Positions 1 to 7,070 are shown, numbered from the stretch's first letter. The stretch is DNA of 7,447 nucleotides from Verrucomicrobiales bacterium (GCA_003517285.1 DPAW01000235.1:1-7447); one strand, 5' to 3'. The notes: generated by a model not told the origin, from the letters alone. Translations and numbers: made by a program.

Positions 1-715
1 CCAAAAACCGTAGCGGCGGCACCCGCAAACCGGCTCGGCCCTGAATGGGTTCCATGAGCACGGCGCCGATGGAATGCTTTTGAAATAGCTTTTCCAGATG
101 TGCGAGGGTCTCGGCGCAGGCGGCTTCGGTCTCGGGGAACTGCGCGAAGCGACTAAACTTGCCGAGCTGTTTGCGGAAAGGTTTATGGAACATCCCGCGA
201 TGCGTGGTGGTTAACGCGCCGTACCCAAGGCCGTGGTAGGCACCTTCAAAGGCGATCACGCCCCGTTTATCGGTGGCGAGCAGGGCGGTCTTCAGTGCGG
301 CCTCCACGGCTTCAAAACCGGAGTTGCAAAAAATGGTTTTCGCATGGCGCGGTGGCATCTCGTGCGGTAGGCAGTGATTTTGCACCTGTTGAAACTCCCG
401 TTTGGCCCAGCGCTCGAAGGTGAGCTTGGAGAGCGCGCGGGCCAGTTCACCCTTTAGCGGATGCGGATGTACATCGCCCATCGCGTGCGGTAGTTTGGCG
501 AACTGTGCTTGGGCGGCTTGGGTGACGCGCGGATTCGCATGGCCAGTGGCGGCGACCGCGAAGGCGCCCGTCAGGTCGAGATATTTTTTGCCGTCCGTAT
601 CCCACACATGCACGCCCTTGGCACGCTCCCAGACAATCGGCCATGCGCTGTCTTCCGCCAAGTGTGTTACGTTGCGGCTTTCGTACGTGCTGAGGAGCTT
701 GAGGTGCGGGTTCAT
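1..715 (-). CDS. Class III PLP-dependent aminotransferase, N-terminal 238 residues (C-terminus outside window)
   Basis: Fold-type I, class III aminotransferase (the acetylornithine/4-aminobutyrate/aspartate aminotransferase-family group), expected to move an amino group using pyridoxal phosphate in the cytoplasm. I translated it from the ATG at 715 down to base 2 with no stop. Visible landmarks are YESRNVT near residue 11, WDTDGKKYLDLTGAF around 44-58, NSGFEAVEAALKTA around 132-145, a GAYHGLGYGA segment around 159-168 that matches the PLP-contacting region, and MEPIQG around 221-226. The catalytic lysine and the PLP-ring Asp lie in the missing part. The third residue of the usual SGSEA or SGAEA motif is Phe here, which is uncommon. 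The ATG shares one base with the stop of queE, so it is probably cotranslated with it. The substrate cannot be told from this half. Confidence 0.85.
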   Translation of the reverse strand, partial: MNPHLKLLSTYESRNVTHLAEDSAWPIVWERAKGVHVWDTDGKKYLDLTGAFAVAATGHANPRVTQAAQAQFAKLPHAMGDVHPHPLKGELARALSKLTFERWAKREFQQVQNHCLPHEMPPRHAKTIFCNSGFEAVEAALKTALLATDKRGVIAFEGAYHGLGYGALTTTHRGMFHKPFRKQLGKFSRFAQFPETEAACAETLAHLEKLFQKHSIGAVLMEPIQGRAGLRVPPLRFL

Positions 716-1455
716 CAAACGCCCTTTTGATCGGCCGGCCAAATATGTTTGTGTTGTTGGAGTTGGAACCGGACGGGAAGGCGATCGGCAGTGATGGTCT
801 CGACCAGTTCGCGGCGGGTAAGGGGAGTATGATCGACGGGAACAGACTTGAGCACGTCGCTTTGCTGATTGACCTCCAATGGGTTGACCCACGAGAATAG
901 CACTTCGCATTTACCGAAGAGCTGGCGGAGTTGCGTCTTTGCCCAGTCATAATCCTCGCGCGTGCCGATCACGCATTTCACCTCGTCCGAGGCACGTAGG
1001 TGATGGAGGTTGGCCGGTAGGTTGCGTTCGCTCTCGCCGCTGCTGGGGCACTTGAGGTCTACAATACGATGGACGCGCGCATCCACGCCGCTGATATCAT
1101 GCGCGCCGCTGGTTTCCAGTAACACGGTAAACCCGCGATCTGCTAGGGCGGCAAGCAGAGCGGGGGTTTCCTTTTGCAGAAGCGGTTCGCCGCCGGTTAG
1201 TTCAACTAACGGCGGCTCGGGATAGCCCTCGGCCAGCGCCGAGGTTTTCTCTAGAATCGAATCGAGCGTGAGCGTTTCACCGCCGGTAAATGCGTACGCC
1301 GTGTCGCAATACGAGCAGCGCAGATCACAGCCGGTGAGCCGAATGAACACGCACGGCAACCCGGCAAAGGTACTTTCCCCCTGCAGGCTCAGATAAATTT
1401 CATGGACGCGCAACGTGCCGCTCACGGGGTTGTTTATACGTGCCGCATGGGTCAT
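715..1455 (-). CDS. queE: 7-carboxy-7-deazaguanine synthase QueE (radical SAM)
   Basis: Radical SAM enzyme that ring-contracts 6-carboxytetrahydropterin to 7-carboxy-7-deazaguanine, the step before QueC on the way to queuosine and other 7-deazaguanines. The 246 residues carry the SAM/Fe-S cluster motif C43-x3-C47-x2-C50, preceded by the QueE-typical LQGES (24-28) and FIRLTGC (37-43). They also carry TGGEP at 87-91, DLKCPSSGE at 133-141 and the C-terminal RFQLQQHKHIW (229-239). Length is normal for the longer QueE form. The ATG at 1455 is the only start that keeps the N-terminal strand; its Shine-Dalgarno is weak (GGA about 12 bases upstream). Partner genes queC, queD and queF are not in the window. 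It diverges from an Rrf2 regulator and overlaps the following aminotransferase by one base. Confidence 0.93.
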   Translation of the reverse strand: MTHAARINNPVSGTLRVHEIYLSLQGESTFAGLPCVFIRLTGCDLRCSYCDTAYAFTGGETLTLDSILEKTSALAEGYPEPPLVELTGGEPLLQKETPALLAALADRGFTVLLETSGAHDISGVDARVHRIVDLKCPSSGESERNLPANLHHLRASDEVKCVIGTREDYDWAKTQLRQLFGKCEVLFSWVNPLEVNQQSDVLKSVPVDHTPLTRRELVETITADRLPVRFQLQQHKHIWPADQKGV

Positions 1456-1493
1456 GGCAAAGAATTCCGTTGGCCACGCGAGGTGGTAGGTCT
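1456..1493. promoter_or_regulatory. Divergent queE / rrf2 intergenic region
   Basis: Only 38 bp separate the two divergent starts, so each promoter must reach into the other transcription unit. It contains an EcoRI-like GAATTC palindrome, a TGGCCA palindrome, and the inverted repeat CCAC-N5-GTGG at 1474-1486. Any of these could serve autoregulation by the Rrf2 protein, but none matches an operator I know and the arms are short. I see no clear -35/-10 pair. Confidence 0.35.
1480..1486 (+). promoter_or_regulatory. Ribosome binding site deciding the Rrf2 start
   Basis: GAGGTGG ends seven bases before the ATG at 1494, a standard spacing. This supports 1494 over the upstream in-frame ATG at 1440, which would lie inside divergent queE, and over the GTG at 1506. 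Confidence 0.55.
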
Positions 1494-1925
1494 ATGTTCC
1501 GGGCAGTGAAACTTTCGGTAAAAACCGATTACGCAGCGCGGGCGGTGCTGGAGCTGGCGGGGCATCCGGTTGACGGTCCGGCGCGTAAAGTGGAGGAACT
1601 AGCCACGGTGGTCGGCACCTCCGCCAATTTTCTCGTGCAAATACTGATCGACCTCAAGAGCGCCGGAATCGTCGCCAGCGTGCGCGGCAAACAGGGCGGC
1701 TATCGGCTGGCAAAGGGGCCGGCGGATATTTCACTGGGCAGCGTGTGGCGAGCCGTGGATGGTGCGGTACTGGATTCGCCGGCCTTGGAGGACGACCAAT
1801 GTGCTGAAGTGCTGCAGCAGGCTTGGGGCGAGGTGCGTTCTTCCGTGAATGCTGCGGCGGATAACATCACCTTTGATCAACTTCTCGAGGCGCGTAATCG
1901 CGACGAGGAGATGTATTATATTTAA
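1494..1925 (+). CDS. Rrf2 family transcriptional regulator
   Basis: Winged-helix DNA-binding protein of the Rrf2 family (IscR, NsrR, CymR, RirA relatives), 143 residues from this start. The family's N-terminal block appears as KLSVKTDYAARAVLELA (6-22). The helix-turn-helix spans about 33-56 (ELATVVGTSANFLVQIL), and the wing is SVRGKQGGYRLAK (62-74) with the typical GGY. Fe-S members carry three clustered cysteines near residues 90-105; this protein has only one cysteine, C103. It therefore probably does not hold an IscR-type cluster and may sense another signal, as cysteine-poor CymR does. The GTG at 1506 would give the common VKLS/MKLS start, but the ribosome binding site favours 1494. Its target is unknown; the divergent queE operon and its own promoter are the natural first candidates. 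It ends six bases from the convergent zinc-finger gene. Confidence 0.9.
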   Translation: MFRAVKLSVKTDYAARAVLELAGHPVDGPARKVEELATVVGTSANFLVQILIDLKSAGIVASVRGKQGGYRLAKGPADISLGSVWRAVDGAVLDSPALEDDQCAEVLQQAWGEVRSSVNAAADNITFDQLLEARNRDEEMYYI

Positions 1926-1931
1926 CGCGCT

Positions 1932-2147
1932 TTAGCTGGGGGCTTCTGTTCCACTGCGAGGGGTAAGATCGGTATCGTTTTCCGGGCAGCGCAATTTGTG
2001 CCCCATGATTTCCCCGTGCGGAAAATATTTACCGCAGAAAGGGCACTTGGCCCCTTTTTTGGCCTGTGTAATCCCAAAGAAAATACCGCCGCCAACGAGT
2101 AACACGGTCAGCACGGCGGCGATGGTGGTTTGCAGTTTCTTGTCCAT
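1932..2147 (-). CDS. Small single-pass membrane protein with C2HC zinc-finger motif
   Basis: Seventy-one residues of unknown function. Residues 1-7 are short and basic (MDKKLQT). Residues 8-27 form one hydrophobic segment (TIAAVLTVLLVGGGIFFGIT), followed by a basic patch (QAKKGAK). Then comes C35-x2-C38-x11-H50-x3-C54, with Gly after the second Cys and an aromatic three residues later. The tail 55-71 is acidic and polar. The Cys/His spacing and the CPxCGxxF start look like the C2HC zinc fingers of eukaryotic ZC2HC1-type proteins, from memory of that family. Basic residues flank the membrane segment on both sides, so topology is ambiguous. The ATG at 2147 is chosen because GGGAG lies eight bases upstream; an in-frame TTG at 2162 would overlap that site. 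It lies 80 bp downstream of the lipoprotein thioredoxin gene on the same strand and could be cotranscribed with it. Confidence 0.75.
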   Translation of the reverse strand: MDKKLQTTIAAVLTVLLVGGGIFFGITQAKKGAKCPFCGKYFPHGEIMGHKLRCPENDTDLTPRSGTEAPS

Positions 2148-2155
2148 GACTTTTT

Positions 2156-2160
2156 CTCCC
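2156..2160 (-). promoter_or_regulatory. Ribosome binding site of the C2HC membrane protein
   Basis: On the minus strand GGGAG is followed by eight bases (AAAAAGTC) and then the ATG at 2147. It is one of the best Shine-Dalgarno sequences in the window and fixes the start of a gene too small to trust on length alone. Confidence 0.65.
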
Positions 2161-2227
2161 AAGCCAATTTAGCACGAAGCGGCTTTCCGAACAATTCGAT
2201 TTAGCCCGGGGGGGGCGCATCTTGCCG

Positions 2228-4453
2228 CTATTCCTTGCTAACATCCTGCGTGCGAGGCGGTGCGGGCTGAAGGTGGGCTTGGAACTCCTTGGGATCTAGG
2301 GTGGGGATTTGGCAGGCGGCTCCAGAGCAGACGTAGACCAGTGGCGAGCCGTTTTCCTCGGGCGTTTGCTTTTTGGCAAACGGCTCCACGGGACCGTGGT
2401 TGCCGATCAGCACTCGGTTGGGTTGGTATTGTTTGTGTACTTCATGCAGGGCTTTTTGGAAGGCGGGATCCTCCGGGTTGCCGGCGACCACCACCCGGTA
2501 AGGTTCGTGTAGGTAAAAATCTAAGGCCTGCAACAGATACGGCACGGCGCCGCCGGCTTTTTCCATGCGATCGGCAAACAGTTTGAGCGTTCTCTCGGCG
2601 CAGGTGCGGTATTGTTTGCGCTCGGTGATCTTGTGGAGTTTGAGCAGCGCCAATGAGGCTACGGAATTGGCCGAAGGCATGGCTCCATCGTAGTCTTCCT
2701 TGACGCGCATGATCAGGCCGGTGTTGCCGGTGCCCTGCCAGAATCCACCGTTCTCCTGATCGTAAAAGAGTTCGATCATGCGGTCGGCCAGAGCAATGGC
2801 TTGTTCCAGATACTTGGCCTGCAGGGTGGCTTCGTATAAGTGCAGTGTACCGTCGATCTGGAAGGCGTAGGCATCGAGAAGTTGCACACTGTCGCGTTCG
2901 CCGTCGCGCCAGCGATGGTACATAGTTTTGGATTCGGCATCCCAAAAATGTTTTTGGGTGAAGGCATAGTTGGCCTTGGCGGCCTGAAGGTATTCCTTTT
3001 CATCGAGCACGGTAGCGGCACGGGCGACGGCGCCCAGCATGAGGCCGTTCCAACTGGAGAGGACTTTATCATCCAAATGCGGGCGCACGCGCTTGGCGCG
3101 GACCGCATCCATCTTCTTGCGCGCGCTTGCGAGGAGCGTTTGCTCGGCGTCGGTTAACTTGGGGTCGACGATGCTCAGTACGTTTTGGTTTTTGAGGGGT
3201 TCGGGATGGCTGTGGTCCTCGAAGTTGCCTTCCTCCGTGATGCCGTAATGGCGGATGACGACGGCGGCTTCCTCGGCGGTGAGGACTTCGTTCAGCTCGG
3301 TTTTGGTCCAGCAATAGAATTTGCCTTCGTGCCCTTCGCTATCGGCATCCTCGGCGGAATACCAGCCGCCATCGGGGTGGGTCATATCACGCGCCAGATA
3401 GCGCATCACATCGCGCACTACGGTGGCGTGGCGCTTTTCGCCGCTGACGAGGTAGGCATCGAGGTAGAGGTGGATGAGCTGGGCGTTGTCGTAGAGCATT
3501 TTCTCGAAATGCGGGACTAGCCAGCGTTCGTCGACGGAGTAGCGGGCGAAGCCACCACCGAGTTGATCGTAGATGCCACCGTCGGCCATTTGATTACAAG
3601 TGTGAGTGACCATGCTGATGCCGTCTTGATCCTTAGCTCGAGCGGCTTGAGCGAGCACGAGGACAGGTTCGGAGGGGCGGGGAAACTTCGGTGCGCGGCC
3701 AAAGCCGCCAAAACGCGGGTCGTAGGTGTCTTTGATGCTCGCGATGGCGCTAGTGACCATGCCCGAATGCAGCTTGGCGTTGGGATCGGGCGTGCCGACG
3801 GAGATTTTGGCGAGCTCCGTGGCCATGCGTTCGGCATCGCCTTCGAGCTTGGACCGCATCTCCTTTTCGTTCCACAATTCATCCACGCGTTTGCAGAGGT
3901 TCATGAAATCGGGCTTGCGAAAATAGGTGCCGCCAAAAAACGGTTTTTGTTCGGGCGTCATGAACACGCTCATGGGCCAGCCACCGCCACCGGTGGTAGC
4001 CTGGACGAAGGTCATGTAAATCTTGTCGATGTCCGGCCGTTCTTCACGGTCAAGTTTGACGCAGATAAAATGTTTGTTGAGCAGGGCTCCCACCTCCTCA
4101 TCCTCGAAGCTTTCGCGCTCCATGACGTGGCACCAATGGCAGGTGGAATAACCGATGGAGAGAAAGATTGGCTTGTCGGCCTTCTTGGCGGCCTCGAAGG
4201 CTTCCTTGCCCCACGGGTACCAGTCCACCGGGTTATGCGCGTGCTGAAGGAGGTAGGGGGATTTCTCTTTGATCAAGCGATTGGTGTGTTTGTGCTTGGG
4301 ATCCACGTTGGGTTGTTGAGTTCTGGTTTTTTCAGAGTTTGCCGGTGGCTCTGCTGGCGGCGTGACGGGTGTCTCGATGGCCTCTTCTTTGTTTTGGCAG
4401 CCAATCCAAGTGGCGGCCATCCAGACGGCACAAATAATGGGGAGGATGCGCAT
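2228..4453 (-). CDS. Thioredoxin-domain protein of the YyaL/SSP411 (DUF255) family, probable lipoprotein
   Basis: A 741-residue member of the family that includes bacterial YyaL and mammalian SPATA20/SSP411; its biochemical role is not established. Residues 1-18 are a short basic-hydrophobic signal ([18 protein letters not shown]) followed by C19, a plausible lipobox although the -3 residue is Trp rather than Leu. Residues 20-55 are a Pro/Glu/Lys-rich linker. The thioredoxin-like domain follows, with the family hallmark [18 protein letters not shown] around 99-116 (C105-H-W-C108), [10 protein letters not shown] (134-143) and the cis-Pro loop GGWP ending at P160. The rest is the long alpha/alpha-barrel-like region, recognisable from [25 protein letters not shown] and [10 protein letters not shown]. 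It ends in the usual CSGAACQIP tail. The frame stays open to an ATG at 4531, but that adds a 26-residue Arg/Pro/His-rich extension that would bury the signal peptide, so 4453 is preferred. No strong Shine-Dalgarno is seen. Confidence 0.9.
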   Translation of the reverse strand: MRILPIICAVWMAATWIGCQNKEEAIETPVTPPAEPPANSEKTRTQQPNVDPKHKHTNRLIKEKSPYLLQHAHNPVDWYPWGKEAFEAAKKADKPIFLSIGYSTCHWCHVMERESFEDEEVGALLNKHFICVKLDREERPDIDKIYMTFVQATTGGGGWPMSVFMTPEQKPFFGGTYFRKPDFMNLCKRVDELWNEKEMRSKLEGDAERMATELAKISVGTPDPNAKLHSGMVTSAIASIKDTYDPRFGGFGRAPKFPRPSEPVLVLAQAARAKDQDGISMVTHTCNQMADGGIYDQLGGGFARYSVDERWLVPHFEKMLYDNAQLIHLYLDAYLVSGEKRHATVVRDVMRYLARDMTHPDGGWYSAEDADSEGHEGKFYCWTKTELNEVLTAEEAAVVIRHYGITEEGNFEDHSHPEPLKNQNVLSIVDPKLTDAEQTLLASARKKMDAVRAKRVRPHLDDKVLSSWNGLMLGAVARAATVLDEKEYLQAAKANYAFTQKHFWDAESKTMYHRWRDGERDSVQLLDAYAFQIDGTLHLYEATLQAKYLEQAIALADRMIELFYDQENGGFWQGTGNTGLIMRVKEDYDGAMPSANSVASLALLKLHKITERKQYRTCAERTLKLFADRMEKAGGAVPYLLQALDFYLHEPYRVVVAGNPEDPAFQKALHEVHKQYQPNRVLIGNHGPVEPFAKKQTPEENGSPLVYVCSGAACQIPTLDPKEFQAHLQPAPPRTQDVSKE

Positions 4454-4540
4454 GGACCGAGTATGAGGCAAGTGTGGGCGAGTGCAAGCCGTGAACCCAT
4501 TTCGCTTGCGTGGAACAAGGCTTCTTTTCATCTTGCGTGC
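4454..4540. promoter_or_regulatory. Divergent intergenic region between the DUF255 lipoprotein gene and gmd
   Basis: These 87 bp must hold the promoters for both directions if the chosen starts are right. I could not find a convincing -35/-10 pair or a good Shine-Dalgarno next to the gmd ATG; the AAGG at 4517-4520 is about 20 bases away, which is too far. Initiation of gmd may therefore rely on a weak or unconventional site. Confidence 0.3.
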
Positions 4541-5515
4541 ATGGCGGAAACGGTATTGATCACTGGGATAACCGGACAGGATGGTTCTTATCTGGCCGAA
4601 TTACTTTTGGAAAAAGGGTATTCCGTTCACGGGCTGGTGCGACGGAGTAGTACGGAGAATCTCCAGCGTATCCAGCATTTGGTGGAGCACGATCGGCTGA
4701 CGTTGCATTATGGCGACCTGACCGATGGCGGCGGGCTTACGCGGTTGGTTGGCGATCTCAAGCCTGATGAGGTGTACAATCTCGCTGCGCAAAGCCATGT
4801 GAAGGTGAGCTTTGATATTCCAGATTATACCACGGACGTGACCGCAGTGGGCGCGGTGCGGTTACTGGAGGCGATTCGGACGGCGGGCGTTAAGACTCGT
4901 TATTATCAGGCGTCTTCCAGTGAGATGTTCGGTAAGGTGCGCGAAACGCCCCAGACTGAATTGACGCCTTTTCACCCGCGCAGTCCGTACGGCTGCGCCA
5001 AGGTTTATGCGCACTGGATCACGGTGAACTTCCGCGAATCCTACAACATGCACGCGTGCAGCGGCATTTTGTTCAATCACGAATCACCCCGGCGCGGGGA
5101 GACGTTTGTGACCCGGAAAATTTCCCTCGCCGTGGCCCGCATCAAGGCCGGGTTGCAGGACAAACTGTACCTCGGAAACCTAGATGCTAAGCGTGACTGG
5201 GGCTACGCCAAGGAATATGTGGAAGCCATGTGGCGGATGCTACAGCAGGATGAGCCGGATGATTACGTGATCGCCACGGGCGAAACGCATAGCGTACGGG
5301 ACTTTTGCGTGGCGGCCTTTAGTCACGTGGGTTTGAACTGGGAAGAGTATGTGCAAACCGATGAAGCTTATCATCGTCCCGCCGAGGTGGATTTGCTCTT
5401 GGGCGATCCGGCCAAGGCCCGCGAACAACTGGGCTGGGAGCCTGGAACCACGTTTGAAGGGCTGGTGAAGCTGATGGTGGATGAAGATCTCAAATTGGTC
5501 GGGCAGGGCGGGTGA
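4541..5515 (+). CDS. gmd: GDP-mannose 4,6-dehydratase
   Basis: Extended short-chain dehydrogenase that converts GDP-D-mannose to GDP-4-keto-6-deoxy-D-mannose in the cytoplasm, the common precursor of GDP-L-fucose, GDP-D-rhamnose and GDP-perosamine. The 324 residues show the Rossmann motif G9-ITG12-QDG15 and the NADP-selecting R34-R35 with the following SSTENLQRI loop. They also show the catalytic S126-x-E128 (ASSSEMFGK) with Y150-x3-K154 (YGCAK), and the family signature [16 protein letters not shown] (179-194). [14 protein letters not shown] (218-231) and [11 protein letters not shown] (245-255) follow. The position equivalent to Thr132 of the E. coli enzyme is Ser here, a conservative change. 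The frame is open far upstream, but that part is antisense to the DUF255 gene; the family begins right at this ATG. It overlaps the next gene by four bases. Confidence 0.94.
   Translation: MAETVLITGITGQDGSYLAELLLEKGYSVHGLVRRSSTENLQRIQHLVEHDRLTLHYGDLTDGGGLTRLVGDLKPDEVYNLAAQSHVKVSFDIPDYTTDVTAVGAVRLLEAIRTAGVKTRYYQASSSEMFGKVRETPQTELTPFHPRSPYGCAKVYAHWITVNFRESYNMHACSGILFNHESPRRGETFVTRKISLAVARIKAGLQDKLYLGNLDAKRDWGYAKEYVEAMWRMLQQDEPDDYVIATGETHSVRDFCVAAFSHVGLNWEEYVQTDEAYHRPAEVDLLLGDPAKAREQLGWEPGTTFEGLVKLMVDEDLKLVGQGG
5501..5511 (+). promoter_or_regulatory. Ribosome binding site and GTGA coupling signal between gmd and its paralogue
   Basis: A G-rich stretch (GGGCAGGGCGG) immediately precedes GTGA at 5512-5515, where the GTG start of the second gene and the TGA stop of gmd overlap. 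The arrangement suggests translational coupling and fixes a GTG start that would otherwise be doubtful. Confidence 0.5.
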
Positions 5516-6411
5516 AGCCGCGCGCCCTCATCACGGGAGTCACCGGACAGGATGGCTGGTATCTCCGCGAGCTGCTCGAGGGCAAAGGCTACGAGGTGTA
5601 CGGTTGGCGTCGTGACGAATGCGATGTGACCGATCCAGAGCAGGTGCGGGTGGCCGTGCAACAGGCGCAGCCCAATGAAATTTACCATCTTGCGGCACAA
5701 TCGCACGTGGGCGAGAGCGAAGGGGCCGTTCAAGAAACCCGGCGCGTCAATGTGCAGGGGACCGAAAACCTGTTGCGGTCCTCGCAACGCGAGGTGCCTG
5801 AAGCACGTTTCTTTTTTGCATCCTCCTGCCATGTGTTTGGCGGTACCACCGAAACGCCTCAGAAGGAAACCACCCCGTTTCACCCCGTGAACCCTTACGG
5901 CGCTTCTAAGCTGGAGGCAACCTTGCGTGTGCGCGCGGCGCGGCAAGCGGGGTTGTTTGCTGTGAATGGTTTTCTCTACAACCACGAATCGCCCCGGCGC
6001 GGAGAGAATTTTGTCACCCAAAAAATCTGTCGGGGCGCAGCTGCTATTGCCGCCGGCCAAAGCCGGGAGTTGCGTTTGGGTGATACTTCCATGCGGCGGG
6101 ATTGGAGCGATGCCCGGGATATTGTTCGGGGCATGTGGTTATCACTCCAAGTCGAGCAGCCCGATGATTACATCCTCGCCTCCGGCGAGGCGCACACTGT
6201 TCAGGCGGTGGTGGAAATCGCCTTTGAAACAGTCGGGTTGGATTGGGAAAAACACGTTGTACGCGATCAACAATTTAATCGGTCGGCCGATCCGGCTTGT
6301 CTGGTGGGAGACCCTTCCAAGGCGAGGGCCGTGTTGGATTGGGAACCCAAAAAGGGCTTTCGGGAATTGATCGTGGAAATGACCCGGGCCGCGCAACGCG
6401 CGCTTACTTGA
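5512..6411 (+). CDS. Gmd-like extended SDR, possible GDP-4-keto-6-deoxymannose reductase (Rmd-like role)
   Basis: A 299-residue paralogue of the preceding Gmd, started by GTG within the 4-bp overlap. It keeps the Rossmann motif G9-VTG12-QDG15, an Arg pair (R33-R34), Y129-x3-K133 (YGASK), and the Gmd signature [16 protein letters not shown] (157-172). Later blocks also match: [15 protein letters not shown] (195-209), SGEAHTVQ (224-231), and [15 protein letters not shown] (265-279). Two differences are seen. About 21 residues are missing between the Arg pair and the next helix, where Gmd has STENLQRI through GDLTD. The active-site segment reads SSCHVFG (104-110), so the catalytic Glu of Gmd (E128) is replaced by H107. 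Glu acts in the dehydration step, so I infer a loss of dehydratase activity and a reductase role like Rmd, giving GDP-D-rhamnose. An auxiliary subunit or a divergent dehydratase are alternatives; sequence-based annotation would simply call it GDP-mannose 4,6-dehydratase. Confidence 0.85.
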   Translation: MKPRALITGVTGQDGWYLRELLEGKGYEVYGWRRDECDVTDPEQVRVAVQQAQPNEIYHLAAQSHVGESEGAVQETRRVNVQGTENLLRSSQREVPEARFFFASSCHVFGGTTETPQKETTPFHPVNPYGASKLEATLRVRAARQAGLFAVNGFLYNHESPRRGENFVTQKICRGAAAIAAGQSRELRLGDTSMRRDWSDARDIVRGMWLSLQVEQPDDYILASGEAHTVQAVVEIAFETVGLDWEKHVVRDQQFNRSADPACLVGDPSKARAVLDWEPKKGFRELIVEMTRAAQRALT

Positions 6412-6937
6412 CCAGCCGCTCAATGGCTGCGGTCATCTCCGTCAAATGCCGGCTGGCATCGCGGTGATCTAGGATGTGGAGAATCTTGCCATCGCTGCCG
6501 ATCAGGAAACTCACCCTTCGGGCAAGATTGCGCTTGGGCACCCGCACACCATAAGCCTCGGCCACTTTTCCGTTCAGATCCGAGAGCAGCGTGAAATTCA
6601 GCGAATGCTTCTTGATGAATCGCTGGTGAGACGAGGCATTCTCGAAACTCACCCCCACCGTCTCCACACCCTGATGCAGCAACGTGCCTCGACGATCGCG
6701 CCAGCCACAGGCCTGTTTAGTACAGCCGGGCGTGTCATCCTTCGGGTAAAAATACAGCAACACCGCTTTCACCTCGGGGCGCTTCAGAGTCTCGGCCAAG
6801 GACCAAGCCTTGTTGGACTGATCCTTCAAAACCACCGCCGGCGCCGCCGAGCCGGCCTTCAACGGCTCGGCCCAGACAGCCGTGGAGCCGCCCAGCACAA
6901 GGGTCGTCAGAATCAGTCGATGGATTAAACGTGCCAT
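6404..6937 (-). CDS. Exported peroxiredoxin, Bcp/PrxQ type
   Basis: Thiol peroxidase that reduces hydrogen peroxide and organic hydroperoxides, 177 residues. The catalytic loop reads YPKDDTPGCTKQAC (64-77). It gives the P65-x3-T69-x2-C72 peroxidatic motif and C77 five residues on, the C-x4-C spacing of resolving cysteine in Bcp/PrxQ. The conserved Arg region is RRVSFLIGSDGK (140-151). Residues 1-23 look like a Sec signal peptide (basic MARLIHR, hydrophobic LILTTLVLGG, then AVWA before EPLKAG), so mature protein should be periplasmic, unlike the usual cytoplasmic Bcp. The ATG at 6937 has AGG four bases upstream, slightly close. The frame is open to 7294, but the extra 119 residues are low-complexity and run antisense across the divergent gene, so they are left out. 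Its stop codon overlaps the end of the convergent SDR gene by eight bases. Confidence 0.92.
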   Translation of the reverse strand: MARLIHRLILTTLVLGGSTAVWAEPLKAGSAAPAVVLKDQSNKAWSLAETLKRPEVKAVLLYFYPKDDTPGCTKQACGWRDRRGTLLHQGVETVGVSFENASSHQRFIKKHSLNFTLLSDLNGKVAEAYGVRVPKRNLARRVSFLIGSDGKILHILDHRDASRHLTEMTAAIERLVK

Positions 6938-7070
6938 TTTTCCTGGGGGAGGCCGCGGAATGTAACAGATGCCTCCTCTGGTGCAACCGGTTTTTTTATT
7001 TGGCGCGGGTGAGGTTCGCCTTGCTCCGGTTGGGCGGGTTGCTACCATCGCGCCTGAACCTAACTGATTC
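6938..7070. promoter_or_regulatory. Divergent intergenic region, peroxiredoxin / secreted DUF1080-like gene
   Basis: The longest gap in the window, 133 bp, must carry promoters in both directions. It contains a run of seven T at 6991-6997 after a GC-rich stretch, but no stem before it that would make a terminator. No convincing minus-strand promoter for the peroxiredoxin was found, and no open frame in the gap looks like a gene. Confidence 0.4.
7021..7048 (+). promoter_or_regulatory. Candidate sigma-70-type promoter of the secreted protein gene
   Basis: TTGCTC at 7021-7026 and TACCAT at 7043-7048 are separated by 16 bp and would start transcription about 15 bases before the ATG at 7071. Each box matches only part of its consensus, and promoter consensus in this lineage is poorly known. 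Confidence 0.22.

Noticed and set aside
447..950. 167-codon minus-strand frame across the queE/aminotransferase junction
   Set aside because: It is out of frame with two well-conserved genes and its translation is an Arg/Ser/Pro-rich shadow.
1440..1493. Upstream ATG at 1440 for the Rrf2 gene
   Set aside because: It lies inside the divergent queE start, and the family begins close to KLSVKTDYA; a ribosome binding site supports 1494.
2166..2194. Minus-strand TTGTTC-N17-TAAATT promoter-like pair before the C2HC gene
   Set aside because: Spacing is ideal, but transcription would start at about 2159, inside the ribosome-binding site of the gene, so a functional promoter there is unlikely.
2442..3882. 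Several 80-170-codon frames on both strands inside the DUF255 gene
   Set aside because: All are out-of-frame shadows of a conserved protein in a GC-rich region, with no family resemblance.
4454..4531. Longer start of the DUF255 gene at 4531
   Set aside because: The added Arg/Pro/His-rich stretch precedes a good signal peptide beginning at 4453 and takes up nearly all of the space between the divergent genes.
3563..4540. Frame upstream of and continuous with gmd, open for 326 codons
   Set aside because: It lies antisense to the conserved DUF255 coding region, shows no recognisable domain, and Gmd proteins begin at the MAETVLITG start.
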